A stretch of DNA of 64,000 nucleotides from Kitagawia praeruptora (taxonomy: Eukaryota > Streptophyta > Magnoliopsida > Apiales > Apiaceae): NCBI GenBank assembly GCA_037693485.1, contig CM075350.1:121828001-121892000 (forward strand). The letters run 5' to 3'. Shown one piece after another: positions 9,613 through 21,723 of the stretch; position 1 is the first letter of the stretch, and every line of letters begins with the position of its first letter. The notes under the pieces are model-generated. The model was not told where the DNA came from. It did not search any database and saw nothing but the letters and a program-made list of their open reading frames with translations. The position numbers were made by a program, and so were the translations under genes.

Positions 9613-10075
9613 GAGAAAATGTTCAAAATGACACAAATTTAGGGTTAAATGCCCAAAATAGCACTTTCTGAAAATTTTGCCTTTGAATGGCACTTTGTTA
9701 ACGCATCTATTATGCATTTTGTGAAAACGCATTTCAATCTTGCATTATGCCCTTGGAGCTGCTGGCAGACTTGTCTGATGCGTTTTTCAAGTTAAAACGC
9801 AAGTTATACATGCGTTTATGTGTATACACAAGTTATATATGCATTATGTGCAATGCAATTGCGTGATGCATTTGGGGGCAAAACACATGTATGCTATGTG
9901 TTTTACCCGTTTGAATCAGATTGCAGCTGTAAAAAACCACAATTAACGCATGTGAAGCATGCGTTTTAGGGTAACGCAGATCGTAGATGCGTTATGTATG
10001 TGTCATTCGAGAGTTTTCTGTGAGTGCTATTTTGGACATTTTAATCAGAATTTGTGTCATTTTGGACCAAAATTT
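9613..10075. mobile_element. Mutator-like MITE with internal ACGCA/TGCGT palindromes
   Basis: The ends are inverted repeats (TTCAAAATGACACAAATTTA against TCCAAAATGACACAAATTCT on the other strand), with AAATAGCAC in the subterminal region. The 9-bp flanks are GATATTTTC (9604-9612) and GATATTTTT (10076-10084). The interior has many AACGCA, TGCGTT and GCATGCG half-sites forming hairpins. It resembles the elements at 46126-46509 and 53917-54346. Confidence 0.7.
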
Positions 10076-10084
10076 GATATTTTT

Positions 10085-11727
10085 CCACTCGATCATTATT
10101 ATCTTAATCTCACGTGTTTATTAATTGTGGGTCACGTTCTGCTAACACGTATTAGCATGAAAGCAGTAAAAATACTGTCGTGAACAATAATAATGAGAAG
10201 GTGAAAAATATGTTGAATAATTATTATATATTTTTTAAAAAAGTGCACAACAATTATTCTCATTATTTTCATGCATAAATTGTTCTCACCAAAATCATGT
10301 CTTATTCATTGTTACGAGGTGAAAATTTTCACATATCTTATTGATTGTTATAAGGTGGAAATCTTCATGAAATTTTGAGGTAGAGATTCAGGAGCACAAA
10401 AGTCAATATGGTCCTTCGGTATGGGGCTTTTCATGTTGTGACGTTTATGCGATTAATATTTCTTCTTATTGAGTGGGGATGATTTAATACAATTGTTTGT
10501 TCGAGTAAGATATATCCATCAATGACGAGAGACCGTGTCTGCTTTGCTTGGTCTCACCAACTCCTCTATGGTCTTTTTCTGTTAGTCGTTGCAACTTCTT
10601 GCTATCTATAATCTATATATGTAACAAAAATATCTTCTGCCGTCTTCTAATATCATGGTTTTCTATTAAGAAAAACAGATATTCATCTGTCGAATTCTCG
10701 GAACAGAATTGTAAAAGATGGTCTGGTACCGATATTCTGGACATGTTAATATGTTACTTAGGTTATTCGTTGAATTGTATTATTTTTACACAATTCTAAA
10801 ATTTCACATCGGTCGAAATTCGTCGTTGAATTGTATTGTTAACGTCGAAATTGTTGATTTATTACACACCGATCGAACGAGCATGGTGCTTTATCAGCGT
10901 TGTTGAAGGTGTTTTGAGGCCAGATTACGCATGATATTGAAGTGTGAACACATAAAATTAAAAACACAATCCTGGACCCTGTTTCTGCCCTGTATTGTAG
11001 GGTTCTTAACGAATCAAAATCCAGGAATTTTTTCAAAGTCGTAAACAAGTAACAGCAGCTTTCAGAGAATATGCTTTAGTTATAAGACTCATTAAAACAA
11101 AACATATCAACATAGTACATGGGTACCTACAAGCTCTAAGTGGTATGGTGTTTTTCCTAGTATTTCACAAGATCAAGAATTCGAATTTTCTTCTAATGAG
11201 GCAGATATTTTCATTGTGTCAGTACTTTATTTTCTGTTATGAATAAACATAGTCATGCTTGTATGCTGACCTGGTAGTGTCTTGCATTAGTGTCACTTAC
11301 TGAGTAAGATTCATATAGGATCCCTTGGTTTATTCACAATATTCCAATATATATAGATTATTGCGAGTGAAATTTACGTCTTATTGAATGATACCCTTGT
11401 GGTTTTGCTAGTATTACACTTGTTGGAAGTGCTGTTACATTGCGAAAAGGATGTTGGTTCGTCAAATAAACGAGAATTTGCAATTACTGGCCTACATAAT
11501 TTATCGTAAATTAGTCTGAATAGGTACAATGTGTCGTAAATCGCCAACATAATTTTGAAAGGTTATGTTGATAACGAAAGAAAGAGATATAAAGTTTAGA
11601 GTGAAGATGACAACAATGACAATGTCCAAGTGTCCAACATTGAAATGAAAAAGACGTTAAAAATACAGTAGTTCATAATGGTATAATGGTATTTAGTTTA
11701 TGAAATGGTGTTATATACATACATACT
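10085..11727. other. Intergenic, no gene seen
   Basis: 1.6 kb of AT-rich sequence. The open frames here are short, overlap on both strands and match nothing I know. No terminal repeats were identified. Confidence 0.4.
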
Positions 11728-12421
11728 TCTATATTTGTACTATCTTATAATAAGCGAAATGGAGTATAATTTGTAGTTTGGTTTTTCTTTCATTTTTTAT
11801 TTCCTATATCTCTCATTCACGATCGTTAGATCTTCAATTCAAATAGATCATGACTGTTGGATACAACAATACTAAAAGTTACTATACACAAAAATGCAAG
11901 GTTCAAATCCTCACAACAACATATTAAAATTAATATTTATAATATGGGTTAAGTTCTATGGAGACCAACATTTTTAGTGGAGACCGGAGATCAATATCAA
12001 TCAAAACATTACAAAAACTTATTTATTGAAAATCATGTTCTATGAAAATCACTATACCATCTATTTCATTGAAAATCTAGAATATCATATATGTTTTACA
12101 TGCAAATTTCATTAAAAATCTTGAAAATCATGTATGTTCTGCAAACAAAATATTGCAGAACGTATTGTTCTCCAAAACATGTTCTGTTTGCAAATCATAC
12201 ATGATTTTTAAGATTTTGAATGAAATAATAGTGTTAATTGAACATTCTTTGCAAATATATATGTTTTGCAATGTTTTGAGTGCGTAATGTATATGATTTT
12301 CACGGTCTCCACTCAAATGGTGATCTCCATAGAACTTAACTCTTTATAATATTATATTACACATTAAGCAAATTATAAAAAATTAAAAGTAACTCATACT
12401 TTTGCACGGGCTATAAGCTAG
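11728..12421 (+). mobile_element. Non-autonomous Helitron carrying a MITE
   Basis: The 5' end is TCTATATTTGTACTATC. The 3' end is TTTGCACGGGCTATAAGCTAG, followed by T, with the CTAG terminus at 12418-12421. These are the hallmarks of the common plant Helitron type (TC start, short GC hairpin, CTRR end). The interior is mostly a nested MITE (11945-12342). There are no Rep or helicase reading frames. Confidence 0.7.
11945..12342. mobile_element. Mutator-like MITE, TIR GTTAAGTTCTATGGAGA
   Basis: 398 bp, with inverted ends GGTTAAGTTCTATGGAGA and TCTCCATAGAACTTAAC and a perfect 9-bp flank TTTATAATA (11936-11944 and 12343-12351). A second copy of the family, closely alike along its length, lies at about 36491-36871. 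Confidence 0.85.
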
Positions 12422-12746
12422 TATTAATAAATTACATACAGTACATAACTCTTTAATTTATTTTAAAAATAAAATGAGCGACTAGCAACATCTCAATAGA
12501 GGTTGCTACAAAGGTTGCTAATCATTAACAAATTATCAATTATATTAATTTTTTATTTTTTCACTCATACACATCATTCTTGGCAATTTTTATAAAAAAT
12601 TGCTCCAATAGTTGGCAATCTCAAAGTTGCCAACGTGGACCACTACGTAAATTAGAGAAATGATATAATAGATAAACACAATATAAAAATGGATATAAAT
12701 ATTATTTTTTTTCGACAATTATATAAGTTCTAGGTAATTTAGGAAA

Positions 12747-12928
12747 GAATAAATATTGGCATACATCCTTATTCACTACTAACTCACTACCTAAATTATA
12801 GGACTAGTATATTATACTGTAAATAATTTTTTTATTTTTTGTTTTATTAAAATGGGCCCCGCCAGGGGCTCTATTTTAATACTAGTAGTGTGTTAGTAGT
12901 GAATAAGGATGTATGCTAAGGTTTACTC
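12747..12928. mobile_element. Mutator-like MITE with a GC-rich core motif
   Basis: 182 bp. The inverted ends share GCATACATCCTTATTCACTA, with a perfect 9-bp target duplication TTTAGGAAA (12738-12746 and 12929-12937). Near the middle lies GGGCCCCGCCAGGGGC (about 12853), a motif that recurs in the foldback elements at 49.4 and 51.4 kb. Confidence 0.85.
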
Positions 12929-12937
12929 TTTAGGAAA

Positions 12938-15017
12938 TTTGTCAACTTTTGACAATCTTGATTGTCAATCTTTTGGCAATTTTCCAACTTTAATGTGTAG
13001 GCAACAAAAGTGTCGTATCACGTTGACGTTGGCAATCTCTTATCTTATCAATCCCTATTAAAGATGCTCTAAAGTCTAAACCAATATAGTAGAATCCAAC
13101 TTCTTAAAAAAAAAAAAAAATATAGTAGAATCCACGGTGGTAAAATAAAATGAAGGAGATGCAGCAGTGCAGCACATTGATTTGAAGATGGCCAAGCATA
13201 TACGTCGCAGCAAAACAATTTTTGAAACTTTAATCGACTGCTGAATAAAGGTAAGTCTTCGATTAATATTTCAATTTACTGCAATTAGTTATATTATGCC
13301 ATATCATGCATAAATTATGTTTTTTAATATATTTTTTAGAAAAATATTTATTATTCAAAAAATTTGTGCAAACTATATTTTTATACTTTTAAAATTATTA
13401 CGATTCGGAAAATATCGTATAAGATATTTATGGTTTGATGAATTGATTGCAGATTTATTTTACAATCTCGTACGAGTTACATATTTTGAAGAAAAGGACA
13501 TTATATTTGAAGAAAATAAATATCGCGACATTGTTAAAACATCATATTTATTATTACATTTGGATTTGTAAAATATTTTTCATATATTGTCGCGATAATA
13601 CATATATGTCGAATAATATTTTCAAACTTGTGAGCTGAAATTGTCAAGTAGGTTAGCCTAGATAAGCTATAAATCCGCAAGGCTACACATTTGAGTAAAG
13701 TACAGCATCCTCTGGATTATTATTGAAGGCCCGTAATCAGATCTTAGCTGAAGAGCGAATGCATGGAGACATCCCTATGCATAATATCTTTAAAACCTTA
13801 TAGCACAGTCAGTCCAACAAGGGACGCGTGCGAGGTTCGTCAGGAAACCTCATAGCATAGCCGATCAAGAAATTTGAAAGCTTGAAGAACTTTTAGTTCT
13901 CCACTACAGCAGGCTACATTGAAGAACTGGGGCTAGTTGTTATGCCATATTTTTTGCATGTCTAAAAAGCTCCCAAATTTCTAATATTTATTAATTATTA
14001 ATTCAGATTAATAATTATTGCTTAATGCCCAAGTTTGATCCTCTCTGAAACGAGGAAATAATCAATCTCAATCAATCAATAACGGAAAATATCTCCAACC
14101 GATATTCTTCAAATCGGGAATATATCACAACGCCAAGATTAAATTAGATAAAATCATTAATTGATCACATTAATGAAATTTATTCCTAAAGTCTCTCAAG
14201 GATAAACACAATTTCACAAGAACTGCGTAGGTTTGATATAATATCAATTGATACGCAAGTATCTTGGGAAAAAGAATTCGATACACGAGACAAATCGAGA
14301 CAGCTATCGAGTCCCACCATTTTTTTCATAAACCCTAAAAACAACTATATTCATACCCAAAGCGTTCTATTTATTTCAACAGCCCTCCGATTTCGTATTG
14401 TTACGAAATTTTTCCAACAACATTTATCATAATATGAGATTCAATTTCTAAATTTAGAAAAAATATGGAAAGTGAATTTATAATTTGATGTCAAAGTTTA
14501 ATGAGCTACCAACAAAGTCAAATTAAGAAAAAATAAGTGGGATGGAGGAAGTAATTCATATCCATTATTAATTATTTGGACTGATATTAAATATACACAA
14601 ACGTAATCAAGATATATATTTGAAATACGTAAGTAAATTAAAAATAATAATAATAAAGATATTTTATGTACATGTACATCATTAAAATTTATTATTGGTG
14701 GACCAAAATCAAATAATCCAAAATATAACAGCTATGGTTAAAGCATACGATAGGCTACGCTGCGCTGAAGATGCTAAAGTAGTGGGCTCAACATCAATCA
14801 ATCTCTCTAGTCGCATCCATGTAACTTTCTTCTCATCTTCCACGAAAGTGGGCTCCACATGGAGTCCGTTGGGCCAGCTACCTTGCTTACGTGTTAATAA
14901 TATTTGAGTTGGCATCGGAATTGAGCATTTTTCTTCAATTAATATTACTATTTTACACAATAAAAAGTACAAATAATTGAACAACTAATGATAAAATTTT
15001 GGAATTAAAGTACAAAA
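12938..15017. other. Intergenic, no gene seen
   Basis: 2 kb without a supportable gene. 13650-14430 is less AT-rich and contains GTTGTTATGCCATA (about 13938) and later AACAACA, so it could be an old LTR remnant, but no pair, target duplication or primer site was found. Confidence 0.4.
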
Positions 15018-15019
15018 TA

Positions 15020-15302
15020 TTCCCTCCATCCCAAAATACATGTTTCTTTTGCAAAAAAAAATTTGTCTCAAATTACATGTCCCTCTCTTATTTCCATACA
15101 AATATCTCTTCTTTCTATACAAATTTAAGTCTAATTTTTCAACCCCTATATTTGGATTTTCAATACTTGATTTCTTTAAAACTTAACTCTATTCTCATTT
15201 TTCAATGCATTTATTAAGGTTATTTATTGAAAAATTTTATCCAACCAACCTTTTTCGCGTATTTTTTTTCCAAAAGGGACATGTAAATTGGGACGGAGGG
15301 AA
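15020..15302. mobile_element. Stowaway-like MITE
   Basis: Inverted ends TTCCCTCCATCCC and GGGACGGAGGGAA, with subterminal ACATGT also inverted and TA flanks at 15018-15019 and 15303-15304. Tc1/mariner type, 283 bp. Confidence 0.9.
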
Positions 15303-15461
15303 TAATGATCATTTAATTCAACTCAATTATATTTTGAAAAAATAACGTGCTCTAATAATTTATTTATTTTTTTGCAAAGACGGTGCTCTAATAATTAATA
15401 ACACTCGAATTTAACATGTGAGATTTTTGTCTAGCAATTAACTCAAAATTATGCAAACTAA

Positions 15462-15846
15462 GAGCATCTCCAATGGGAGAGATCCCTTAGCTAAATTTTA
15501 AAATTAATTATCATAAATAAGAATTATAAACAATGTGTAAAAAAAATTACACTCCAATGAGACAAAACTGTTATCTATAATTATAGATAATCTCTTGATG
15601 TTGGTTATATTTGTCGAACCTCTAGAGATCTGTAGTGAATTGCCACATCACTTATTTCTATATTAAAATTATATATTCCATTAATAACAACTTGAAATAT
15701 TAATAACATACCATTTTTAAAATATAGCCAATCATTATAGCCAATACCCTCGGAACACAATGTCTTACAGGTTCGACAAATTTTACATAATCAATATTTT
15801 ATGTAATTTAGCCAATCATTTTTAGCTAACGCCATTGGAGATGCTC
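15462..15846. mobile_element. Tourist-like MITE, copy 1
   Basis: Ends GAGCATCTCCAATGG and CCATTGGAGATGCTC with the 3-bp duplication TAA (15459-15461 and 15847-15849), as in PIF/Harbinger-derived MITEs. The interior has GTTCGACAAATTTTACATAA and TTAGCCAATCATTTTTAGCT, shared with the copies at 15905, 16360, 51727 and 52097. Confidence 0.85.
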
Positions 15847-15904
15847 TAACAGTAAATTGTCTATATTAGCACAATTTATATACCATCCACATTTGAGGGA
15901 GTAA

Positions 15905-16290
15905 GAGCATATCCAATGGAGAAGATCCCTTAATTAAAATCACAAATATATTACCATAAATAAATTTTATAGAAATTATGTAAAAAAAACATCATTCCAA
16001 TGGAACATTACTGTTAGCAAAAAATTTACATAATTTCTTTTGGTGGACTATATTTGGTCAACCTCTAGAGACATGTAAGGAAGATTTTACATGATCTATT
16101 ATCTTTAAAAAAAAATAGATTCTATTAATAACAACCGGAAATAATAATAACATACTATATTTACAATATATACAACATTATAGTCAATATATCATTGGAG
16201 CACAACTTCTTACGGTTCGGCAAATTTTACATAATTAATTTTTTATCTGATATAGCCAACCATTTTTAGCTAATACCATTCGAGATGCTC
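15905..16290. mobile_element. Tourist-like MITE, copy 2
   Basis: Same family as the preceding element, 59 bp away and in the same orientation. It has GAGCATATCC...CGAGATGCTC ends and TAA duplications at 15902-15904 and 16291-16293. Confidence 0.85.
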
Positions 16291-16584
16291 TAACCTTTAT
16301 GAAAGCACTAACTTTTGATAAACATTATTATTTATTTATTGTCTATTTGTATTATGCAAGAGCATCTCTAATGGAAGATACTTTTAGGTAAAATTTGAAA
16401 TCAATTATTATAAATAAACATTACAAAGATTAATTATGTAAAAAAAATTGCATTCCAATGGTTCATTACCCTTAGTTAAAATTATAACAAGCTCGTTATA
16501 TTAACTATATTTGCTGAACCTGATGATGTTGTCATATTAAAATAATACATTTTATTTTTAATAACTTGAAATAATAATAACATA

Positions 16585-16975
16585 CTCCCTCTGTCTCTCA
16601 AAGCTTTGCTCGTTTGCTTAAAAACACGGGTTTTAAGATAGTGGGTAATGAATATTGTTTTTTATGAAGTGATAGGTATTGAATATTATTTTTAATAAGT
16701 AGTGGGTATTAAATATTATTTTTAAGAAGTAGTGAGTGGAGTAGTGGGTATTGAATATTATTTTTAAGTAGTAGTGGGTGGAATAGTGGGTATTGAATAT
16801 TATTTGTAAGAAGTAGTGGGTGGAGTAGTGGGTATTGAATATTGTTTTAAGGAGTAGTGGATGGAGTAGTGGGTATGAAATATTGTTATTTTATGGCTTA
16901 AAATAGAAAGGGGAAAAGTATTTTGAATGACCACCCGAAATAGTAAACAGGAAAAGTTTTAAGAGACGGAGGGAG
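16585..16975. mobile_element. Stowaway-like MITE with internal minisatellite
   Basis: CTCCCTCTGTCTC and GAGACGGAGGGAG ends with TA flanks (16583-16584 and 16976-16977). About 16640-16880 consists of tandem units containing AGTAGTGGGTATTGAATATT, roughly 37-45 bp each. Confidence 0.9.
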
Positions 16976-17046
16976 TACCATTTTTAAAATATAGTCAATA
17001 ATTATAGCCAATTCCATTAAGCACAACATCTTATGTTATATTCACT

Positions 17047-17228
17047 CTGTCCCATTCATTTCTATACGTTTCTTTTATAGTGTATGACACGCATTTTAAG
17101 GTGCATAACTAGTATAGTTCCATAACGTATTTTTATAAAAAAAAATTGTATAAAAATAGGATTGTTCTATTTGTATAAAAATGCGTATCACGCCCGTCCT
17201 TCAATGTATACAATTCATTGAGACGGAA
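17047..17228. mobile_element. Degenerate Stowaway-like MITE
   Basis: CACTCTGTCCCATTCATTTC at the left and TTGAGACGGAATA at the right are inverted. Inner segments (TATACG, ATTTTTATA) also pair. Confidence 0.55.
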
Positions 17229-17253
17229 TAACATTTTAGTCACTTATTATAAC

Positions 17254-17816
17254 TAGGGGTGTTCATGGGTTCACCAAACCGATCAAACCGACCCAACCCG
17301 ACCCTTTTCTCGGCCGTTCAAACCGATAAAAAAAACACGATACTTGATTGGATTAGAAAATTTTCAAACCGATTTAAATGGGTTGGGTATGGGTTTTATA
17401 TATTTTTGGCCAACCCAACCCGATCTAATATATAATTTTTATTTTATAATTTAATATAATTTTATTTATAGATATATGATTACATATGGCGTGTATGCAT
17501 ATGATTTACGATGTAATTTACATTACTAAAATTATAACATTAATTAAATTAAATATTAACAATAAAATCCTAGGTTACACATAATTTAATTTTATTTATG
17601 TTCTCAAAATGAGCTTTACTTTGTGTACTTTAATTTTTTTTATGAAATTATTTAATCCATTCAAACCGAACCAACCCAACCCAAACCGATATATAATGGG
17701 TAGGGTTGGGTTATAAAATTATTTTTTACGGGTTGGGTTAAAATTTTTTAAACCGATTTAATTGGGTCGGGTTGCAAAAACGTTATCAACCCGGCCAACC
17801 CGACCGAACACCCCTA
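17254..17816. mobile_element. hAT-like MITE, TIR TAGGGGTGTTC
   Basis: 563 bp with perfect terminal TAGGGGTGTTC and GAACACCCCTA and a perfect 8-bp target duplication ATTATAAC (17246-17253 and 17817-17824), the size expected for hAT. Arrays of AACCCGACC and AACCGAT lie inside both ends in inverted orientation. Confidence 0.92.
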
Positions 17817-17824
17817 ATTATAAC

Positions 17825-18883
17825 CGAACGTAGTTAGAAATGAAAGTGAGGATTGTGTACGGCAATAAAATCAAATAAAAAATGGAATGAGCAAAATACC
17901 TTCTTTATTAATTATGAACAGAATACCATCTCTGTTATCTATAAATTAAGCGAAAGATCAAGCACAAATAAAATTAAGTAAAGTTTGTGTAATGGCAATA
18001 GCTAAGCTAACCAAGAACCAATCAAAACATATTAAAAAAAAAAAAAAAAAAAGAACCAATCAAAACAGCGACTGGAAATATAGAATATATGCTCAAACCA
18101 AACGATAAAGGCTTTTTGACAAGTCTCTATATTCGATTGTCCACTTTAATCCCTTCACTAATCATATTCATGTCTTTGCCTCTTTGGTTGCATGCAGAGT
18201 CAATGCCATGTATACAAGTATACAACTACTTACTACTCCGTACACGGTTTCTATACATTACCGGGAATGGTACTAAATTGAACATCTAATATATTATTGA
18301 AAAATTTGTGTTTGAGAACGATCTTAATACAGTAATATTTATGTTAGGTTATTTTATCATATAATATAATGATACTTTTATAATTATTTAGTTAAAATTT
18401 AAATTTAGAAATGTATTTATAATTTTACATGTAAAATTATTTAATCTTTGAGAATATCCTCAGACCCATTTAATTCCATATTATATATTTATTTTAACAA
18501 GTTTTTAATTCATAGCAATGCATGGGCATCTTAATTCTTTTATAATTATATATATATATATATATATATGTTTAATATTTAATATATATAATAAAATAGT
18601 TTATAATAATATGTTTTGTTTGTGTTTTAATATATTAATTGAACATGTTATTGATTGCATTCGAACCTTTGTTAGTATTATACATATTAACATATTATAT
18701 ATTATTTAATATTAGATTTAGCGATTCTTATTTTTTTAATTAAAAAAAATCTAATGGTTATTGTTTTTTTATTGGTTAATACTTAATCAAACTATAAAAC
18801 TATAGAAGATCTTAAGTTTGTTTATTATATATTAGTATAAATTTGATATTGAACCATAAAAAATATATTCGTATCAATGTTTT
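17825..18883. other. AT-rich intergenic, no gene seen
   Basis: Contains an A run near 18031-18052 and an (AT)n microsatellite at about 18548-18569. No coding evidence. Confidence 0.5.
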
Positions 18884-18892
18884 ATTTTGAAA

Positions 18893-19298
18893 GGGTAAAG
18901 AGAATCTAAAAATTTTCTACCTATTCAGTTTCAAATTCATATTTTCAATAGTTTTTACGAAAATTAATCTATACAGATTAAAATATTACACAAAAAATTA
19001 GTGGGTACACAAAATTATATTGAAATTAATTTTGTATAGAAATTAATTTTGTATATGATGCAATTTTTAATAAAAAATGATATAAAATCTGAGTCGTTAC
19101 ATTCATATTGTAAACCGTATATAAAATATCATGTTAAATTAAATGTATTCTTAAAGTATAAAATTTTGCACAACAACTTATTTTTGCATAAAATTTTCAT
19201 CCGTACGTTAGATTTACAAAAATAGATTTATAAAAAATTGATAAATAAATGATTTTAAGCCGCATAGATATATAGTGTCAGGTAGATTCTCTTTACCC
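18893..19298. mobile_element. Mutator-like MITE, TIR GGGTAAAGAGAATCTA
   Basis: 406 bp with inverted ends GGGTAAAGAGAATCTA and TAGATTCTCTTTACCC. The 9-bp flanks are ATTTTGAAA (18884-18892) and ATTTGGAAA (19299-19307), which differ at one base. Confidence 0.8.
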
Positions 19299-19307
19299 AT
19301 TTGGAAA

Positions 19308-19850
19308 TATTATTTTAGTAATGACGGTGTAATTTGTGAAAATTAACAATGAGATATATAGAAAGAAATGTGCTCTGCACTTTATATTCTAATAAATTAA
19401 TTAATAAAATAAATGTTATTTTGATATAGCACTATGAGATATAATAATTTTGAAGTAGCTTTAGAGGATAGGAATAGGATGACTGAATCCACTGATATTA
19501 GTTTAAATGGCGTTCGTTGAGCATTGGATTATAGCATCTGACCAATAAGTTTGTGGTATTGGTGCCTGGCTTCCTATTTTGACTCAAAAATTATGACCAA
19601 AATTTTGTCATTCCACATCGACAACAACAGTACGCAACTTCCCTCCTCACCCTTTCGAGTTTTGAATATTACTCACGCCATTCCCTGGTTGAGAATAAAT
19701 TTGAGATATACGTAGTATTTCGCCGAAAGATTTTACAATAAAAGGGAGGTAGATGTAACTTGCAAGTCTAATTATAAAAAATTGTATTACTTCTATTAAA
19801 TAATAAAATGATGCGAAGAGCATCATGATATTGGCATTTTAATTCCTAAA
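19308..19850. other. Intergenic, no gene seen
   Basis: AT-rich sequence between a MITE and a Helitron, with no supportable feature. Confidence 0.4.
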
Positions 19851-21550
19851 TCTATACTATTATATAAATTCTGAAACATTAAAAGTTTGGTTGGTCGGTT
19901 GGTTGGTACCTGTTGAATTTACCTAATTACCCTTACTTAATTACAGATAAAATCTTTTTTTATATTTTATCTAACTATAATTTTTGTTTTACTAATCAAT
20001 TTCCTTTTTCAGGTTAAACATGTTACCTTTTTTTTTTTTTAATAACTAAACAGTTTCCTTTTTCAGTTAAAAAATTATATCTTTTATATTTTATCTAACT
20101 AAAAAGCATATTATAATTACTATTAAAAAAGTAATTAATTTTTTAATTCAAATTATCTTTTCTCTTTTCTCTAACTAAAATATCTCTTTTTCCAATTATA
20201 TCACGAGTTACCTTTTAAAAATCTTCTTTTATATTTTATTTAACTAAAATTTCTACATTACAAATCAACCTACTTTTTCAGGTTAAACGTGTTACGTTTT
20301 TTTTAATAACTAAGCAGTTTCCTTTTTCAGGTGGTACCTATTGAATTTACCTAATTACCCTTACTTAATTACAGATAAAATCTTTTTTTATATTTTATCT
20401 AACTAAAATTTTTGTTTTACTAATCAATTTCCTTTTTCAGGTTAAACATGTTACCTTTAAAATTTTTGCTTTACTAATCAATTTCCTTTTTCAGGTTAAG
20501 CATGTTACCTTTTATTTTCTTTTTAATAACTAAGCAGTTTCCTTTTTCAGTTAAAATATAATATTTTTTATATTTTATCTAACTAAAAAGCATATTATAA
20601 TTACTATTAACTAATTAATTAATTTTTTCGTTCAAATTATCTTTTCTCTTTCCTCTAACTAAAATATCTCTTTTTCCAATTATATCACGAGTTACCTTTT
20701 AAAAATCTTCTTTTATATTTTATTTAACTAAAATTTTTACTTTACAAATCAACCTACTTTTAAGGTTAAACGTGTTACCTTTTTTTCTAATAACTAAGCA
20801 GTTTCCTTTTTCAGGTAAAATATAATATCTTTTATATTTTATCTAATTAAAAAAAATTATAAATACTGTTAACTAATAATTTTTTTTTCTTTTCTCTTTT
20901 CTCTAACTAAAATATTTTTTCCAATTATATAACGGGTTACCTTTTTCAGCCAAAACAAGTTACCTTTTTTATTTTCTCTAACTAAAATCTCTCTTTTTCA
21001 AATTATATCACGGGCGATTCTATTTAATAAAAAAAAATCATAATATTATAATGCTCTTAATTAACCGATTACCTTTTTAGCTAAAAACGTATCATCTTTT
21101 TTATTTTTTCTAATTAAATTCCTTTTTTTAGAAATATCACGGTAACATTAATTTCTCATTTTCTAAAAATATTACCTGCAATTTTATTTAGTAAAATAAC
21201 AATTAAATTATAATTACTATAAACTAATCAATTACCATTTTCACCCTAAAGTATGTCACCTTTTAATTTTCACGTTATCTTTTTCTATTTTTTCAAACTA
21301 AAATCTCTCTTTTTCCAATTATATCACGGACGGTTCTATTTAATAAAATTAAATAATATACACTCAAAAATATCTCACCATATATTCAAATCATTATTTT
21401 TAGTAATAAATAAGAATCGTTAGATCTAATAATAAGATATATTACCTGATTAAATTAATTTACTAAAAATTCAAAGTTCATAATTATAATGTTAAATAAA
21501 TTTTATAACCTATCAAAAGAAACCCGTGTTTCACACGGGTTATAAGCTAG
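19851..21550 (+). mobile_element. Non-autonomous Helitron, 1.7 kb
   Basis: Begins TCTATACTATTATATAAATT at 19851 after A. Ends with a perfect hairpin AACCCGTG-TTTCA-CACGGGTT (21521-21541) and CTAG at 21547-21550 followed by T, so it sits between A and T as Helitrons do. The interior has no Rep/helicase frame. It is built of degenerate repeats, including about 70 bp starting GGTACCTGTTGAATTTACC at about 19908 that recurs at about 20334, and repeated TTTCCTTTTTCAGG motifs. Confidence 0.9.
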
Positions 21551-21723
21551 TATTATCAATTTTTGTACTCCCCCTTTTTTTTTTAGAAATAGAGAAAGGA
21601 AGAGAACGAGAATTACAAAAAAGAGAAGATTTTTTCTTTAACATATTCATGAGCATATTCATAAAAAATGAAAAACATTTTGGAAAAGACATTAAAATGT
21701 TGTGAAAATGTGTGTGAGGTATA

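Larger units (their letters stand above)
16360..17245. mobile_element. Tourist-like MITE, copy 3, interrupted
   Basis: The left end GAGCATCTCTAATGG at 16360 is followed by family sequence to about 16582. The body is then split by Stowaway elements at 16585-16975 and about 17047-17228. The family right end is not found before the hAT MITE at 17254, so this copy is broken. Confidence 0.6.

Noticed and set aside
13317..13638. Overlapping AT-rich ORFs of 60-85 codons
   Set aside because: Composition is I/F/Y/K-rich as expected from AT-rich non-coding DNA, with no splice context or domain.
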